A stretch of 12,145 nucleotides of DNA from Candidatus Omnitrophota bacterium (lineage in GTDB: Bacteria; Omnitrophota; Gorgyraeia; Gygaellales; Profunditerraquicolaceae). Location: the NCBI GenBank assembly GCA_016867005.1, contig VGKM01000021.1, positions 1 to 12,145 on the forward strand. The letters run 5' to 3'. Position numbers and translations under genes: made by a program. The notes under the pieces were generated by a model. It saw nothing but the letters and a program-made list of their open reading frames with translations, ran no database searches and was not told the origin of the DNA. Below, piece by piece: positions 1 to 6,671 of the stretch. Within the stretch, counting starts at the first letter, position 1. Every line of letters starts with the position of its first letter.

Positions 1-26
1 GGCCTATGATTTAAAGAAGGGGCAAA

Positions 27-698
27 ATGGCTGACCTGGCGAAAGCAAAAGAACAGTTCAGGTTTTATACCCGGCTGCATTTATCCGAGCTTACCGGATT
101 AAGGGCATCCACTTTGAGCCAGCTGGCCAATCTTATCAAAACAGTGCCTGATTCCTGCATTTATCATCATACCCACAGGTTCTTACAGCAGCACCAGTAT
201 CTCTCTCCGGAGCCCCCTAATGATTTTGCCTATTGGGCAACCCAGGTATTAGGCGAAGACCGGCTGGGCGAAGAGCTTGCCAGTATTGATACGGTCCAAT
301 ATTCCACTTTAAAAGAACTCAGGGAAAAAATAGTTTCTACAATTGAGAAGAATTTAGAGGAGGACAAATTCGCCAAGCTCAGGTTCGCGCATTCGGGTGA
401 AGAGTTCCATTTTGTTAAGTCGATAAGTTTTGTCCTGCCTACGAACCACATTGTCGGCGACCTGAAGGAATTCATAGAGGCGCTGAAGAATGTCACTCTT
501 GATTCGCTTTATTTCCATATATTCGAGGCGCGCTTAAGGCTGGGGCGCGGGACTAATGATTTCTCAAATTGGATTGAAAATTCGCTGGATGATAAAAATT
601 TGGCGCAGCAAATAGCAAAACTCGACCCGTATACTTTTACCCTCGAAGATTTAAGAAAAACTATCATTAAGATCACAGAAAAAAGGATATTTCTTTAA
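27..698 (+). CDS. DUF5752 family protein (tandem duplicated domain)
   Basis: A 223-residue soluble protein with no signal peptide or membrane segment. It resembles the DUF5752 family, which I know as a partner gene of TreT-like glycosyltransferases; its biochemical role is not known to me. The sequence holds two copies of a domain of about 95 residues, roughly 11-110 and 126-219. Matching landmarks are DSCIYHH (42-48) with DSLYFHI (159-165), NDFAYW (65-70) with NDFSNW (177-182), and STLKELREKI (93-102) with FTLEDLRKTI (204-213). The ATG follows an AGAAGGGG Shine-Dalgarno by about 4 nt. A TGA at 7-9 may be the end of an upstream gene, which would make this gene internal to an operon. Its stop codon lies 1 nt before the glycosyltransferase start, so the two are co-transcribed and probably act together. 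The family call is from memory of the family and moderately secure; the duplication is visible directly. Confidence 0.8.
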   Translation: MADLAKAKEQFRFYTRLHLSELTGLRASTLSQLANLIKTVPDSCIYHHTHRFLQQHQYLSPEPPNDFAYWATQVLGEDRLGEELASIDTVQYSTLKELREKIVSTIEKNLEEDKFAKLRFAHSGEEFHFVKSISFVLPTNHIVGDLKEFIEALKNVTLDSLYFHIFEARLRLGRGTNDFSNWIENSLDDKNLAQQIAKLDPYTFTLEDLRKTIIKITEKRIFL

Positions 699-699
699 T

Positions 700-1911
700 A
701 TGCCTAAAATTGAAGAATATATACCTATAGTCGGCCAGTCCGTTATCGACGATCTGCGGCTTTTGTCCGGCCGCCTGAAGGATAAAGTCGTCCAGCATGT
801 TAATTCCACTGCTGTGGGCGGAGGCGTTGCGGAGATCTTAAGCAGGATGGTGCCTTTGTTAAAGGACCTGGGGGTAGATACCAGGTGGGACCTGATAAAA
901 GGAGGCGAGGATTTCTTTGAAGTGACAAAGAAATTCCATAATGTCCTGCACGGAAGGCAGGACGAACTGACACAGCGGGATTTCGATGTCTTTATGGCAA
1001 CAAGCCAAAAGAACATTGATGAAGTCAATATTTACGGTGATATTGTCTTTATACATGACCCCCAGCCGATTGCGCTCATAAAGAAGAAATCACAAAATAA
1101 ATGGGCCTGGCGCTGCCATATCGATGTCTCTAATCCTAATCAAAAAGTTTGGGATTTTCTGATGCAATTTATTCCGAATTACGATGCGGCTGTTTTTTCA
1201 GCCCCGGGGTTTTCGCAAAGATTATCCATAAGGCAGTTTTTGATCGCCCCTTCCATTGACCCTTTAAGCGACAAGAATAGGGAGCTGCCGGAGGAAGAGA
1301 TCAATGCGGTATTGGCAAAATACGGCATAAAAAAAGATAAGCCGATCATAACTCAGATTTCCCGTTTTGACCGGCTTAAAGACCCGTTAGGGGTGATTGA
1401 GGCATACCTGCGCGTTAAAGAGCATGTTGATTGCCAGCTTATTTTAGCAGGCGGCGGCGCCTCTGACGACCCGGAAGGAGTCCAGGTTTACGAAGAAGTA
1501 AAAGAAAAAGCAAAGCTCGATAAAGATATACATATTTTATTATTGCCGCAAAATGATTTGGAAGTAAATGCCTTGCAAACGGCATCTACTGTTATCATTC
1601 AGAAATCAATAAGGGAGGGGTTTGGCCTGACTGTTGCCGAAGCCCTCTGGAAGGCAAAGCCGGTAGTTGCTTCAAATGTGGGCGGGATTCCTTTACAGAT
1701 CACCCATAAATATTCGGGGCTCCTTTGCCATTCGATTGAAGGTGCTGCCTTTGCAATAAAGCAGCTTTTGAACAGCCCTGATTATGCCAAAAAACTCGGG
1801 CAGAACGGCCGCGAGCATATCAGGAATAATTTTCTCCTAACCCGCCATTTGAGGGAATACCTCTTGTTATTCCTTTCCATGTACCATCCGGAAGACCTGG
1901 TTTACTTATAA
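700..1911 (+). CDS. GT4 glycosyltransferase, trehalose synthase (TreT)-like
   Basis: A 403-residue cytoplasmic GT-B fold glycosyltransferase. The N-terminus (HVNSTAVGGGVAEIL, 33-47, then a W-x-x-I-K-G segment at 63-68) is the signature I associate with TreT, which joins glucose from an NDP-glucose donor to glucose to form trehalose. HIDVSN (140-145) fits the acceptor-side half. The donor half has SRFDRLKDPLGVI (221-233) and the E-x7-E pair of family GT4 at E306 and E314 (EGFGLTVAE). The length matches TreT. The product could be trehalose or another glucosyl compound; sequence alone does not fix the acceptor. The start is 1 nt after the DUF5752 stop, with AAAAGGA about 12 nt upstream, a rather long spacing. 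A hairpin 14 nt after the stop probably ends the transcript, although that hairpin is better oriented for the opposite strand. Confidence 0.85.
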   Translation: MPKIEEYIPIVGQSVIDDLRLLSGRLKDKVVQHVNSTAVGGGVAEILSRMVPLLKDLGVDTRWDLIKGGEDFFEVTKKFHNVLHGRQDELTQRDFDVFMATSQKNIDEVNIYGDIVFIHDPQPIALIKKKSQNKWAWRCHIDVSNPNQKVWDFLMQFIPNYDAAVFSAPGFSQRLSIRQFLIAPSIDPLSDKNRELPEEEINAVLAKYGIKKDKPIITQISRFDRLKDPLGVIEAYLRVKEHVDCQLILAGGGASDDPEGVQVYEEVKEKAKLDKDIHILLLPQNDLEVNALQTASTVIIQKSIREGFGLTVAEALWKAKPVVASNVGGIPLQITHKYSGLLCHSIEGAAFAIKQLLNSPDYAKKLGQNGREHIRNNFLLTRHLREYLLLFLSMYHPEDLVYL

Positions 1912-1918
1912 TACAAAT

Positions 1919-1959
1919 AAAAAACCCCGCCCTTCCTAATACTTCTAAGGAAGGGCGGG
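1919..1959 (-). terminator. Rho-independent terminator of the cold-shock gene
   Basis: A perfect 12-bp inverted repeat (CCCGCCCTTCCT at 1926-1937, AGGAAGGGCGGG at 1948-1959) with a 10-nt loop. Read on the minus strand the hairpin is followed by a run of six U (1924 down to 1919), a textbook intrinsic terminator for the leftward cold-shock gene. It lies between two convergent genes. On the plus strand no U-run follows, so it would be a weaker stop for the glycosyltransferase transcript. Confidence 0.9.
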
Positions 1960-1976
1960 ATATTGTGTGCGTAGCT

Positions 1977-2177
1977 CTATAGTTTCACAACTCTTACAGC
2001 CTGCTCTCCTTTGGGGCCTTTTTCGACCTCAAATTCAACCTCTTGTCCATCGGTTAAAGATTTGTATCCTTCGCCTTGGATCGCACTGTGATGCACGAAC
2101 ACATCGCTACCTGATTCCGGGGTTATGAAACCATAACCCTTTTGGTTTGAGAACCACTTAACTTTACCTTTTGCCAT
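1977..2177 (-). CDS. Cold-shock domain protein (CspA family)
   Basis: A 66-residue single cold-shock domain protein, the full usual length. It is an OB-fold single-stranded RNA/DNA binder that melts mRNA structure, acting in the cytoplasm. The nucleic-acid-binding motifs are intact: RNP1 as KGYGFI (13-18) and RNP2 as VFVHH (26-30), plus the N-terminal KVKWF (5-9). The ATG is preceded by GAGGTAG at good distance. The gene stands alone between its own promoter (TTGACA/TATATT at 2326-2299) and its terminator (1959-1919). The long leader with a terminator-like hairpin suggests post-initiation control, as is common for csp genes, but whether this paralogue responds to cold cannot be told from sequence. 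Confidence 0.96.
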   Translation of the reverse strand: MAKGKVKWFSNQKGYGFITPESGSDVFVHHSAIQGEGYKSLTDGQEVEFEVEKGPKGEQAVRVVKL

Positions 2178-2226
2178 TGTTTACTACCTCACTTTCTTCG
2201 ATATTATAGTAAATAATGGCAGATAT

Positions 2227-2262
2227 AAAAAAACCGCAAGGTTAGTTATTCGCGCCTTACGG
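2227..2262 (-). terminator. Terminator-like hairpin inside the csp leader (candidate attenuator)
   Basis: On the minus strand CCGTAAGG (2262-2255) pairs with CCTTGCGG (2241-2234) with one G-U wobble, a 13-nt loop, and is followed immediately by seven U (2233-2227). It lies after the csp promoter and about 50 nt before the csp start codon, so full-length csp mRNA must read through it. It may be a transcription attenuator, or the 3' end of a separate RNA of about 65 nt. I saw no convincing competing antiterminator fold. Confidence 0.6.
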
Positions 2263-2298
2263 TCAGACCATCCTAATCCCTTATTTACTACGCTAATA

Positions 2299-2326
2299 AA
2301 TATAACATATTATTTTTTTTTGTCAA
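2299..2326 (-). promoter_or_regulatory. sigma70-type promoter of the csp gene
   Basis: Minus strand TTGACA (2326-2321), 16-bp A-rich spacer, TATATT (2304-2299). The predicted start near 2292 gives a leader of about 115 nt. A second perfect TATAAT (2208-2203) nearer the gene lacks a recognisable -35 box and is only a weak alternative. Confidence 0.75.
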
Positions 2327-2335
2327 GTAATTGTT

Positions 2336-2364
2336 TTGGAAAAAATGCCGTATTCGTATATAAT
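2336..2364 (+). promoter_or_regulatory. sigma70-type promoter of the microprotein-permease operon
   Basis: Plus strand TTGGAA (2336-2341), 17-bp spacer, TATAAT (2359-2364). It drives 2411-3510 and lies back to back with the csp promoter: the -35 boxes are only about 10 bp apart, so the two polymerases could interfere. An AAGATCTT palindrome at 2373-2380, just after the start site, is the only operator-like element and is short. Confidence 0.65.
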
Positions 2365-2410
2365 AGGATAATAAGATCTTCTCAGAAAGAAAGAGAAAGG
2401 AGATAGAATT

Positions 2411-2566
2411 ATGGAGAATAATCGGGAAACAAGAAAGAAAAATAAGTTGCAACTGTTTTTTTCTCGCTTGGCTGAAAAAATCGACAAGAAAATGGAAGAG
2501 AAAGCAAAGGAAAACCCTTGCTGTTGTAATAGGGATAAGTCAAAGGACAATCAATGTTGCAAATAA
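2411..2566 (+). CDS. 51-residue Cys-rich microprotein overlapping the permease gene
   Basis: A short reading frame with a strong Shine-Dalgarno (AAAGGAGA at 2396-2403, 7 nt before ATG) and a good promoter upstream. It encodes a highly charged protein: a basic N-terminus, a probable amphipathic helix (about 12-34), then a tail with a CCC triplet (37-39) and a CC pair (49-50), the second residue from the end being Cys. There is no signal peptide. Its last 13 nt overlap the start of the permease, which implies translational coupling and a shared role. I do not recognise a family. Clustered vicinal cysteines next to an ArsP-type permease suggest binding of a soft metal or metalloid and delivery to the permease, but this is inference. 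Confidence 0.7.
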   Translation: MENNRETRKKNKLQLFFSRLAEKIDKKMEEKAKENPCCCNRDKSKDNQCCK

Positions 2567-3510
2567 GCGTTGATTGGTTCTTATATTCTATCCTGGGGCT
2601 TCCTCACTTCAAATGGGTTGAGGCTCTAAACTTTTTTATCTATGATTCCCTTAAGATATTACTGCTTTTGTTTGTAATGATTTCGTTGATTGGGTTTTTG
2701 CGGAGTTTTTTGTCTTTAGACAAAATCAGAGAATGGATAACGCAAAAGAAAGGGCTGGGTAATTTCTTTGCGGCTTTGTTCGGGGCAGTAACCCCGTTTT
2801 GTTCTTGTTCCTCAATACCTATTTTTATCAGCTTTTTAGAAGCAGGGATCCCCCTTGGCGTAACATTTTCATTTCTTATCACGTCTCCCTTAATTAATGA
2901 GTATTTGGTTGTGTTAATGCTCGGATTTTTCGGGTTGAAGATCACTCTTTTATATGTTATTAGCGGCATAAGCATCGGAGTCATCGCCGGGATTATCCTT
3001 GGCAAAATGAAGCTTGAGCATTATCTTGAAAAAGATATAGTTCCCGTTAATAGAGAAGAGGGGTATTTTGTTAAGTCCGGGGGGATAAAACAAAGGATTG
3101 CTTTTGGCGTATGCGAAGCAAAATCAATAATAAAAAAACTCTGGCTTTGGGTATTAATCGGTGTAGGCATAGGGGCCTTGATCCATAATTACGTACCTGA
3201 ATCAATGGTCCATTCGATAGTCAGTAAAACAGGGTTTTTTTCCGTGCCAATTGCTACTATTATAGGTATTCCGATGTATGGCAGTTGTGCAGCAATAGTG
3301 CCTATCGCAGTTGTCCTGTTTCAAAAAGGGTTCCCCCTGGGGACTGCTTTGGCGTTTATGATGGCAACTGCGGCCCTGTCTTTACCTGAGGCAATTATGT
3401 TAAGGCGGGCTATGAAACTGAAATTAATTGCAATTTTCTTTTTTGTTACCGCGCTGGCAATTATATTTACGGGGTATTTGTTTAATTTGCTGCAGAAAAT
3501 AATGGTTTGA
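2554..3510 (+). CDS. ArsP/YraQ-type permease (PF03773-like)
   Basis: A 318-residue polytopic inner-membrane protein with about eight hydrophobic segments in two halves. The first half carries the family hallmark FCSCSSIPIF (82-91; C83 and C85) followed by a conserved turn LITSPLINE (108-116). The second half carries MYGSCAAIVP (241-250; C245) and ATAALSLPEA (271-280), an inverted-repeat style layout. The family includes ArsP, which exports trivalent organoarsenicals, and many uncharacterised YraQ-type permeases. No arsR, arsM or arsC is nearby, so the substrate is not fixed by context. The start is supported by AAAGGA 6 nt upstream and overlaps the microprotein stop. The gene ends 11 nt before the 3' end of the opposing tRNA, with no separate terminator visible. 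Confidence 0.85.
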   Translation: MLQISVDWFLYSILGLPHFKWVEALNFFIYDSLKILLLLFVMISLIGFLRSFLSLDKIREWITQKKGLGNFFAALFGAVTPFCSCSSIPIFISFLEAGIPLGVTFSFLITSPLINEYLVVLMLGFFGLKITLLYVISGISIGVIAGIILGKMKLEHYLEKDIVPVNREEGYFVKSGGIKQRIAFGVCEAKSIIKKLWLWVLIGVGIGALIHNYVPESMVHSIVSKTGFFSVPIATIIGIPMYGSCAAIVPIAVVLFQKGFPLGTALAFMMATAALSLPEAIMLRRAMKLKLIAIFFFVTALAIIFTGYLFNLLQKIMV

Positions 3511-3521
3511 TATTAGATTTA

Positions 3522-3602
3522 TGCGGGAGGAGGGACTTGAACCCTCATGACTTGCGTCACTGGCTTCTGAGACCAGCGCGTCTGCCATTCCGCCACCCCC
3601 GC
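3522..3602 (-). tRNA. tRNA-Leu(CAG)
   Basis: Minus strand, 81 nt without encoded CCA. The acceptor stem is GCGGGGG paired with CTCCCGC (one G-U), discriminator A. The anticodon arm is CTGGT-CTCAGAA-GCCAG, giving anticodon CAG. A class II variable arm (TGAC-GCAA-GTCA) and the T arm GAGGG-TTCAAGT-CCCTC are intact. Because CCA is absent the tRNA must be completed by a CCA-adding enzyme. Confidence 0.96.
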
Positions 3603-3613
3603 GAAGTTCTTTA

Positions 3614-3642
3614 AGTATATCCCAGCCCAATTATTCTGTCAA
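3614..3642 (-). promoter_or_regulatory. Promoter of tRNA-Leu
   Basis: Minus strand TTGACA (3642-3637), exactly 17 bp, TATACT (3619-3614). The predicted start is about 5 nt upstream of the mature tRNA 5' end. A near-consensus promoter fits a stable RNA gene. Confidence 0.85.
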
Positions 3643-3670
3643 ATTGTTTTCAATAAAAACGAAAAATCGC

Positions 3671-3704
3671 TTGACAATCTTTACCATAGGTATATATTAA
3701 TACC
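3671..3704 (+). promoter_or_regulatory. Promoter of the fibre/usher-like operon with dyad over the -10 box
   Basis: Plus strand TTGACA (3671-3676), 16-bp spacer, TATATT (3693-3698); predicted start near 3706, about 45 nt before the first gene. A perfect 5-bp dyad GGTAT (3689-3693)/ATACC (3700-3704) brackets the -10 box and could be an operator, though it is short and A/T-rich. Confidence 0.75.
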
Positions 3705-3750
3705 ACTTATTAAAAAGTTTTATAAAGTATTTGTAATCTCACCAGAAAAG

Positions 3751-5151
3751 ATGAAACAAGCCACGGCATCAATCAAAATCACCCTTTTTAGTTTAATATT
3801 TCTTTATTTCTTCATCCCATTTTCTTCTGCTTTGGCTGTTTTTGACCTTTCTTACAATCTTACCGAAGGCGGGACCAACCGATTAGAGCTGGACCAAAAG
3901 AATCAATATAAAGGCGTGCGGCTGAATATCAGTTCAGATATTTCTGTGCGTTATGAAGTGTCTCAGCGTATTGTCCAGCAGCTGGAAAGCAGGGACAAGC
4001 CGGGTTTGAGCATCCGTGACAATTTTGTTTTTCGCGGCTTAAGAGGGTCCAACCGTTTCGGCGACCTAAGGGCTTCGTCGGCAGATACGCCGTTAAGGCA
4101 GGAAGAATTGCTTTATGTTTCATCTGTCTCGGGAAATTCCGATAGTTTCACGCTGGTTTACGGTATTATCCGGCCGGAAGAATTAGAGCCGGGAGATTAT
4201 TACGGCAGGATCGCATTCACTTTGAACCCCATGGGCGGGACAGTGCAGCAGGCAACTCAAATATTGGAAGTGCATGTCAGCATATCCCGCGAGCAGGCGG
4301 CAAAACAGCAAATAGAAATTACTACTCCCACCGGTTCAAAAAGGGTTGTCCTTAATCCAAAAAAAGATTTAACAAGGGCTGCTTCCGTTATTATTAAGGT
4401 TAACGGGAAATTCAAACAGCCGTTTACGATAAAACAGGCATTGATCCAGCCGCCCGAATCTTTAGACGGCGAAAGGTTAAGCAGCAATGCCCTGAGTTTT
4501 GCGGTAAAAGATGCGGTAAAGGGCGCCCCATTCAGCGGCCTGGTATCTTTAACGGCCTTTCCGCAGAATATTTATAAATCAGCTCCCGACGCGGAAACGG
4601 ACAACAATATAACCGTTGTCTATAGCTTAGGGGATCTGTCGCAGCAAAAAGCAGGCAAGTACCGTACACGCATACAGTATTTATTGGAACAGGCAGGGGT
4701 TGAATCAAGGATCGAATCACTGGAACTGGATATAGAGAACGACCCTGTTTTTGATTTAGTGGTTGTGCCTCAGGACAATAAATATATCGTAGAATTCCGC
4801 GGGCTAAAACCTAAGAGCCCGCCGCAGATAAACGAAGTGGTCATTGAGATTAAGACAAACCTCGGGAAAAGATACCAGGTGGTCCAGGATATATCTTCGG
4901 AATTACGGAACAAGGAAGGCAGGGCTATCCCTGGGCAATTCTTTAATTTTGAAACGCGGAGTTTGGATACAAAGGGAAAATTGAATTTTCCCGTAAAACA
5001 GCAGGTAAAAAGCGGCGGCAGCACCTTGTTTATTTCGGATGAAAAAGGGTCTCCCGATAAATTCAAGGTTATCTATGAGCTGGGTTGTTCGGAAGAAGTG
5101 CAGCCCGGTGATTATTCTGCTAATGTGGCTTATTCACTGCTTGAAATATAA
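3751..5151 (+). CDS. Secreted three-repeat beta-rich protein, candidate fibre tip/adhesin
   Basis: A 466-residue exported protein with a signal peptide (about 1-29, SSALA before the likely cleavage). The mature part contains three related domains, about 31-178, 187-328 and 332-466. Domains 1 and 3 match clearly: RYEVSQRI (67-74) with RYQVVQDI (374-381), and FTLVYG then PGDYYGRIAFTL (147-158) with FKVIYE then PGDYSANVAYSL (452-463). Domain 2 keeps VVYSL and AGKYRTRIQYLL (301-312). I do not recognise a named family. Position as first gene, before a pilin-like subunit, a chaperone-like and an usher-like gene, suggests a minor subunit, tip or adhesin of the same fibre. The ATG has only a weak AGAAAAG upstream, and no better start precedes a signal peptide in this frame. 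It is 14 nt upstream of the next gene. Confidence 0.8.
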   Translation: MKQATASIKITLFSLIFLYFFIPFSSALAVFDLSYNLTEGGTNRLELDQKNQYKGVRLNISSDISVRYEVSQRIVQQLESRDKPGLSIRDNFVFRGLRGSNRFGDLRASSADTPLRQEELLYVSSVSGNSDSFTLVYGIIRPEELEPGDYYGRIAFTLNPMGGTVQQATQILEVHVSISREQAAKQQIEITTPTGSKRVVLNPKKDLTRAASVIIKVNGKFKQPFTIKQALIQPPESLDGERLSSNALSFAVKDAVKGAPFSGLVSLTAFPQNIYKSAPDAETDNNITVVYSLGDLSQQKAGKYRTRIQYLLEQAGVESRIESLELDIENDPVFDLVVVPQDNKYIVEFRGLKPKSPPQINEVVIEIKTNLGKRYQVVQDISSELRNKEGRAIPGQFFNFETRSLDTKGKLNFPVKQQVKSGGSTLFISDEKGSPDKFKVIYELGCSEEVQPGDYSANVAYSLLEI

Positions 5152-5162
5152 AAGGAGGAAGG
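5152..5162 (+). promoter_or_regulatory. Very strong Shine-Dalgarno of the pilin-like gene
   Basis: AAAGGAGGAAGG directly follows the upstream stop codon, with GGAGG 7 nt from the ATG at 5166. It is by far the best ribosome-binding site in the operon and fits a subunit needed in excess over its chaperone and usher. Confidence 0.85.
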
Positions 5163-5165
5163 AAA

Positions 5166-5753
5166 ATGGGTAAAAGATTATTGGTTTTAACAGCAGTTTT
5201 CTTGCTGGGTATCGTAACACTCTGCTCTGCCGCTACAAATATCAGGATCGCGGCAAGCGTAGGGGAAATTCATCAGATGAACGTTGTATTAAATAAGGTG
5301 GTGGGAAGCACCTGGACGCCGATCGCTAATCTTGCCGGAGAAGGTATGGATTTCGGTTCGCTTACAAAGGGAACGGATAATGTTTTCCGCTCAACCGCGT
5401 ACTTTGTGGTGGACGCGCCGGTTACTTCTAACCGCTCGACCTGGACAATAACCCATTCCGCCAGTGATTTTACCAACGGTACTTCTAATCTAAACACTAA
5501 CACCAATGTAAAATTTGTTAAAGTTGACAATTCAACCAATGCGGAATCACAATTGGCAAGTAATGGTTTTATAAGCTATCAGTTAGCGAAGACCAGGGCA
5601 CCGGTCCAATCAACAGAGCTTACCGGCGGGCGCCTGCGTCTTTATTATTCTTTGGCAGGCGGCTCAGGAGATGCATCAGGGGTAAGCGTTATTACTACAT
5701 CAACTCCTACCGGCACCTATACCGGAACAGTCACCTTGACCCTTTCACCGTAA
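5166..5753 (+). CDS. Pilin-like secreted major subunit candidate
   Basis: A 195-residue exported protein: signal peptide about 1-22 (cleavage after LCSA), then a Thr/Ser/Asn-rich, beta-strand-type domain without cysteines. The N-terminal mature motif IRIAASVGEI-x3-NVVL (26-42) recurs in the small secreted protein at 9372-9650. The C-terminus GTYTGTVTLTLSP resembles the repeat end GDYYGRIAFTLNP of the upstream protein (G, Y, G, T, L, P shared), pointing to one structural superfamily. Such C-terminal strands are typical of fimbrial and WxL/DUF4402-like subunits, but I cannot name the family with certainty. A strong Shine-Dalgarno, tandem stop codons (TAATAA) and a stable hairpin after the gene fit high expression. 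It is probably the main building block of the exported fibre. Confidence 0.75.
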   Translation: MGKRLLVLTAVFLLGIVTLCSAATNIRIAASVGEIHQMNVVLNKVVGSTWTPIANLAGEGMDFGSLTKGTDNVFRSTAYFVVDAPVTSNRSTWTITHSASDFTNGTSNLNTNTNVKFVKVDNSTNAESQLASNGFISYQLAKTRAPVQSTELTGGRLRLYYSLAGGSGDASGVSVITTSTPTGTYTGTVTLTLSP

Positions 5754-5762
5754 TAATCCGAA

Positions 5763-5797
5763 ATCAAAGCCCGGCCTTTAAACAGCCGGGCTTTGAT
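5763..5797 (+). terminator. Stable intercistronic hairpin between subunit and chaperone genes
   Basis: A perfect 13-bp stem (ATCAAAGCCCGGC at 5763-5775, GCCGGGCTTTGAT at 5785-5797) with a 9-nt loop. There is no U-run after it, so it is more likely a partial terminator or a 3'-end protector for the subunit mRNA than a full stop. It ends 7 nt before the chaperone ATG and therefore occupies the place where its Shine-Dalgarno would be. Confidence 0.7.
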
Positions 5798-5804
5798 CAA
5801 GACA

Positions 5805-6671
5805 ATGAAAAAATACATAATCGCATTATTCTTTTTTTGTTTGTTTGTTTTTAATTCGGTTTCGGCAGTGGAGTTGCCGGCTATCAATAAATCCAAGATC
5901 CGGCTTTCTATCGCACCTGGCCAGTCCGATTACGGCGAAATAGTGATCGAGAATACAAGCGAAGAGGCCAGGTCAATGCGCGTCTATCTTTCGGACTGGT
6001 ATTATTTGCCTGATGCCAACGGCAGCAAGGAATTTGTCCCTGCTAATACTACGCCTCAATCATGCGCATCCTGGATCACGTTTTCACCGGCTGAATTTAC
6101 CCTCGGGGCCTTTGGCAAGCAAAAAGTAAATTATTCGGTGCGCGTCCCGGAAGGCGCAAGCGGCGGGCATTACGCCGGGATGTTTTTTGAGAGCGTATTC
6201 GGCAAACTTGAAAGCCAGCAGAAAGAATTTAAAGCCGGCATGAATATAGTAATAAGGATTGCTACGCTTTTCTACATTGAGCCCAAAGGGACCATCAAGA
6301 GGGAAGCATCAATCGATAACCTTGTTATAAAAAAAGAAAAAGACAGTTTTTTTGCCATGCAATTAGATTTTAAGAATACCGGCAATGTCGATATTACATG
6401 CGGCGGGACTTTTCATATTATGAATGACGAAGGTTTAGTATTGGCGCGCGGAGAATTTAATGATGTCTTTACCTTTCCCGATGGCACCGCAAAGCTGTCT
6501 GCTGTTTGCAAAGAGCGCCTTTTAAAAGGTAAATATGACCTAATACTTACCTTTAATTTGGGTAAAGCCCTTGAAGAAGATAATTTTGGAAGAGGGCCGG
6601 TTGTTACAAAAGAAACCGGGATAGAAGTTGAGGCAGGCGGCTCTGTTTCGGTATCGGGCCTGTTGAAATGA
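5805..6671 (+). CDS. Periplasmic two-Ig-domain chaperone-like protein
   Basis: A 288-residue exported protein with signal peptide MKKYIIALFFFCLFVFNSVSA. Two beta-sandwich domains follow. The first (about 22-140) has an Ig-like pattern: a G1-type edge (KIRLSIAPGQSDYGEIVIEN), SWITFSPAEFTLGAFGKQKVN, and VPEGASGGHYAGMFFE. The second (about 160-285) carries FKNTGNVDI. This layout is that of PapD-type periplasmic chaperones and also of the DUF916/WxL-interacting proteins; I cannot decide between them by eye. Position between a pilin-like subunit and an outer-membrane barrel favours a subunit chaperone. An in-frame TTG at 5793 would add four residues but lies within the hairpin stem; ATG at 5805 gives the better signal peptide. 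No Shine-Dalgarno is visible. The stop overlaps the next start as ATGA, implying coupled translation. Confidence 0.78.
   Translation: MKKYIIALFFFCLFVFNSVSAVELPAINKSKIRLSIAPGQSDYGEIVIENTSEEARSMRVYLSDWYYLPDANGSKEFVPANTTPQSCASWITFSPAEFTLGAFGKQKVNYSVRVPEGASGGHYAGMFFESVFGKLESQQKEFKAGMNIVIRIATLFYIEPKGTIKREASIDNLVIKKEKDSFFAMQLDFKNTGNVDITCGGTFHIMNDEGLVLARGEFNDVFTFPDGTAKLSAVCKERLLKGKYDLILTFNLGKALEEDNFGRGPVVTKETGIEVEAGGSVSVSGLLK

Noticed and set aside
2261..2269. GGTC-A-GACC dyad in the csp leader
   Set aside because: A one-base loop cannot form an RNA hairpin, and as an operator it is too short to support.
2323..2550. Minus-strand frame of 75 codons upstream of the permease
   Set aside because: It is a low-complexity antisense of the Lys-rich microprotein gene and of the divergent promoters.
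5763..5797. Full Rho-independent terminator ending the operon after the subunit gene
   Set aside because: The stem is strong but no U-run follows and the chaperone start lies 7 nt away without its own promoter, so read-through is needed. It is listed as an intercistronic hairpin instead.
5793..5804. TTG start adding four residues to the chaperone-like protein
   Set aside because: The TTG is inside the hairpin stem and has no Shine-Dalgarno; ATG at 5805 gives a normal signal peptide.
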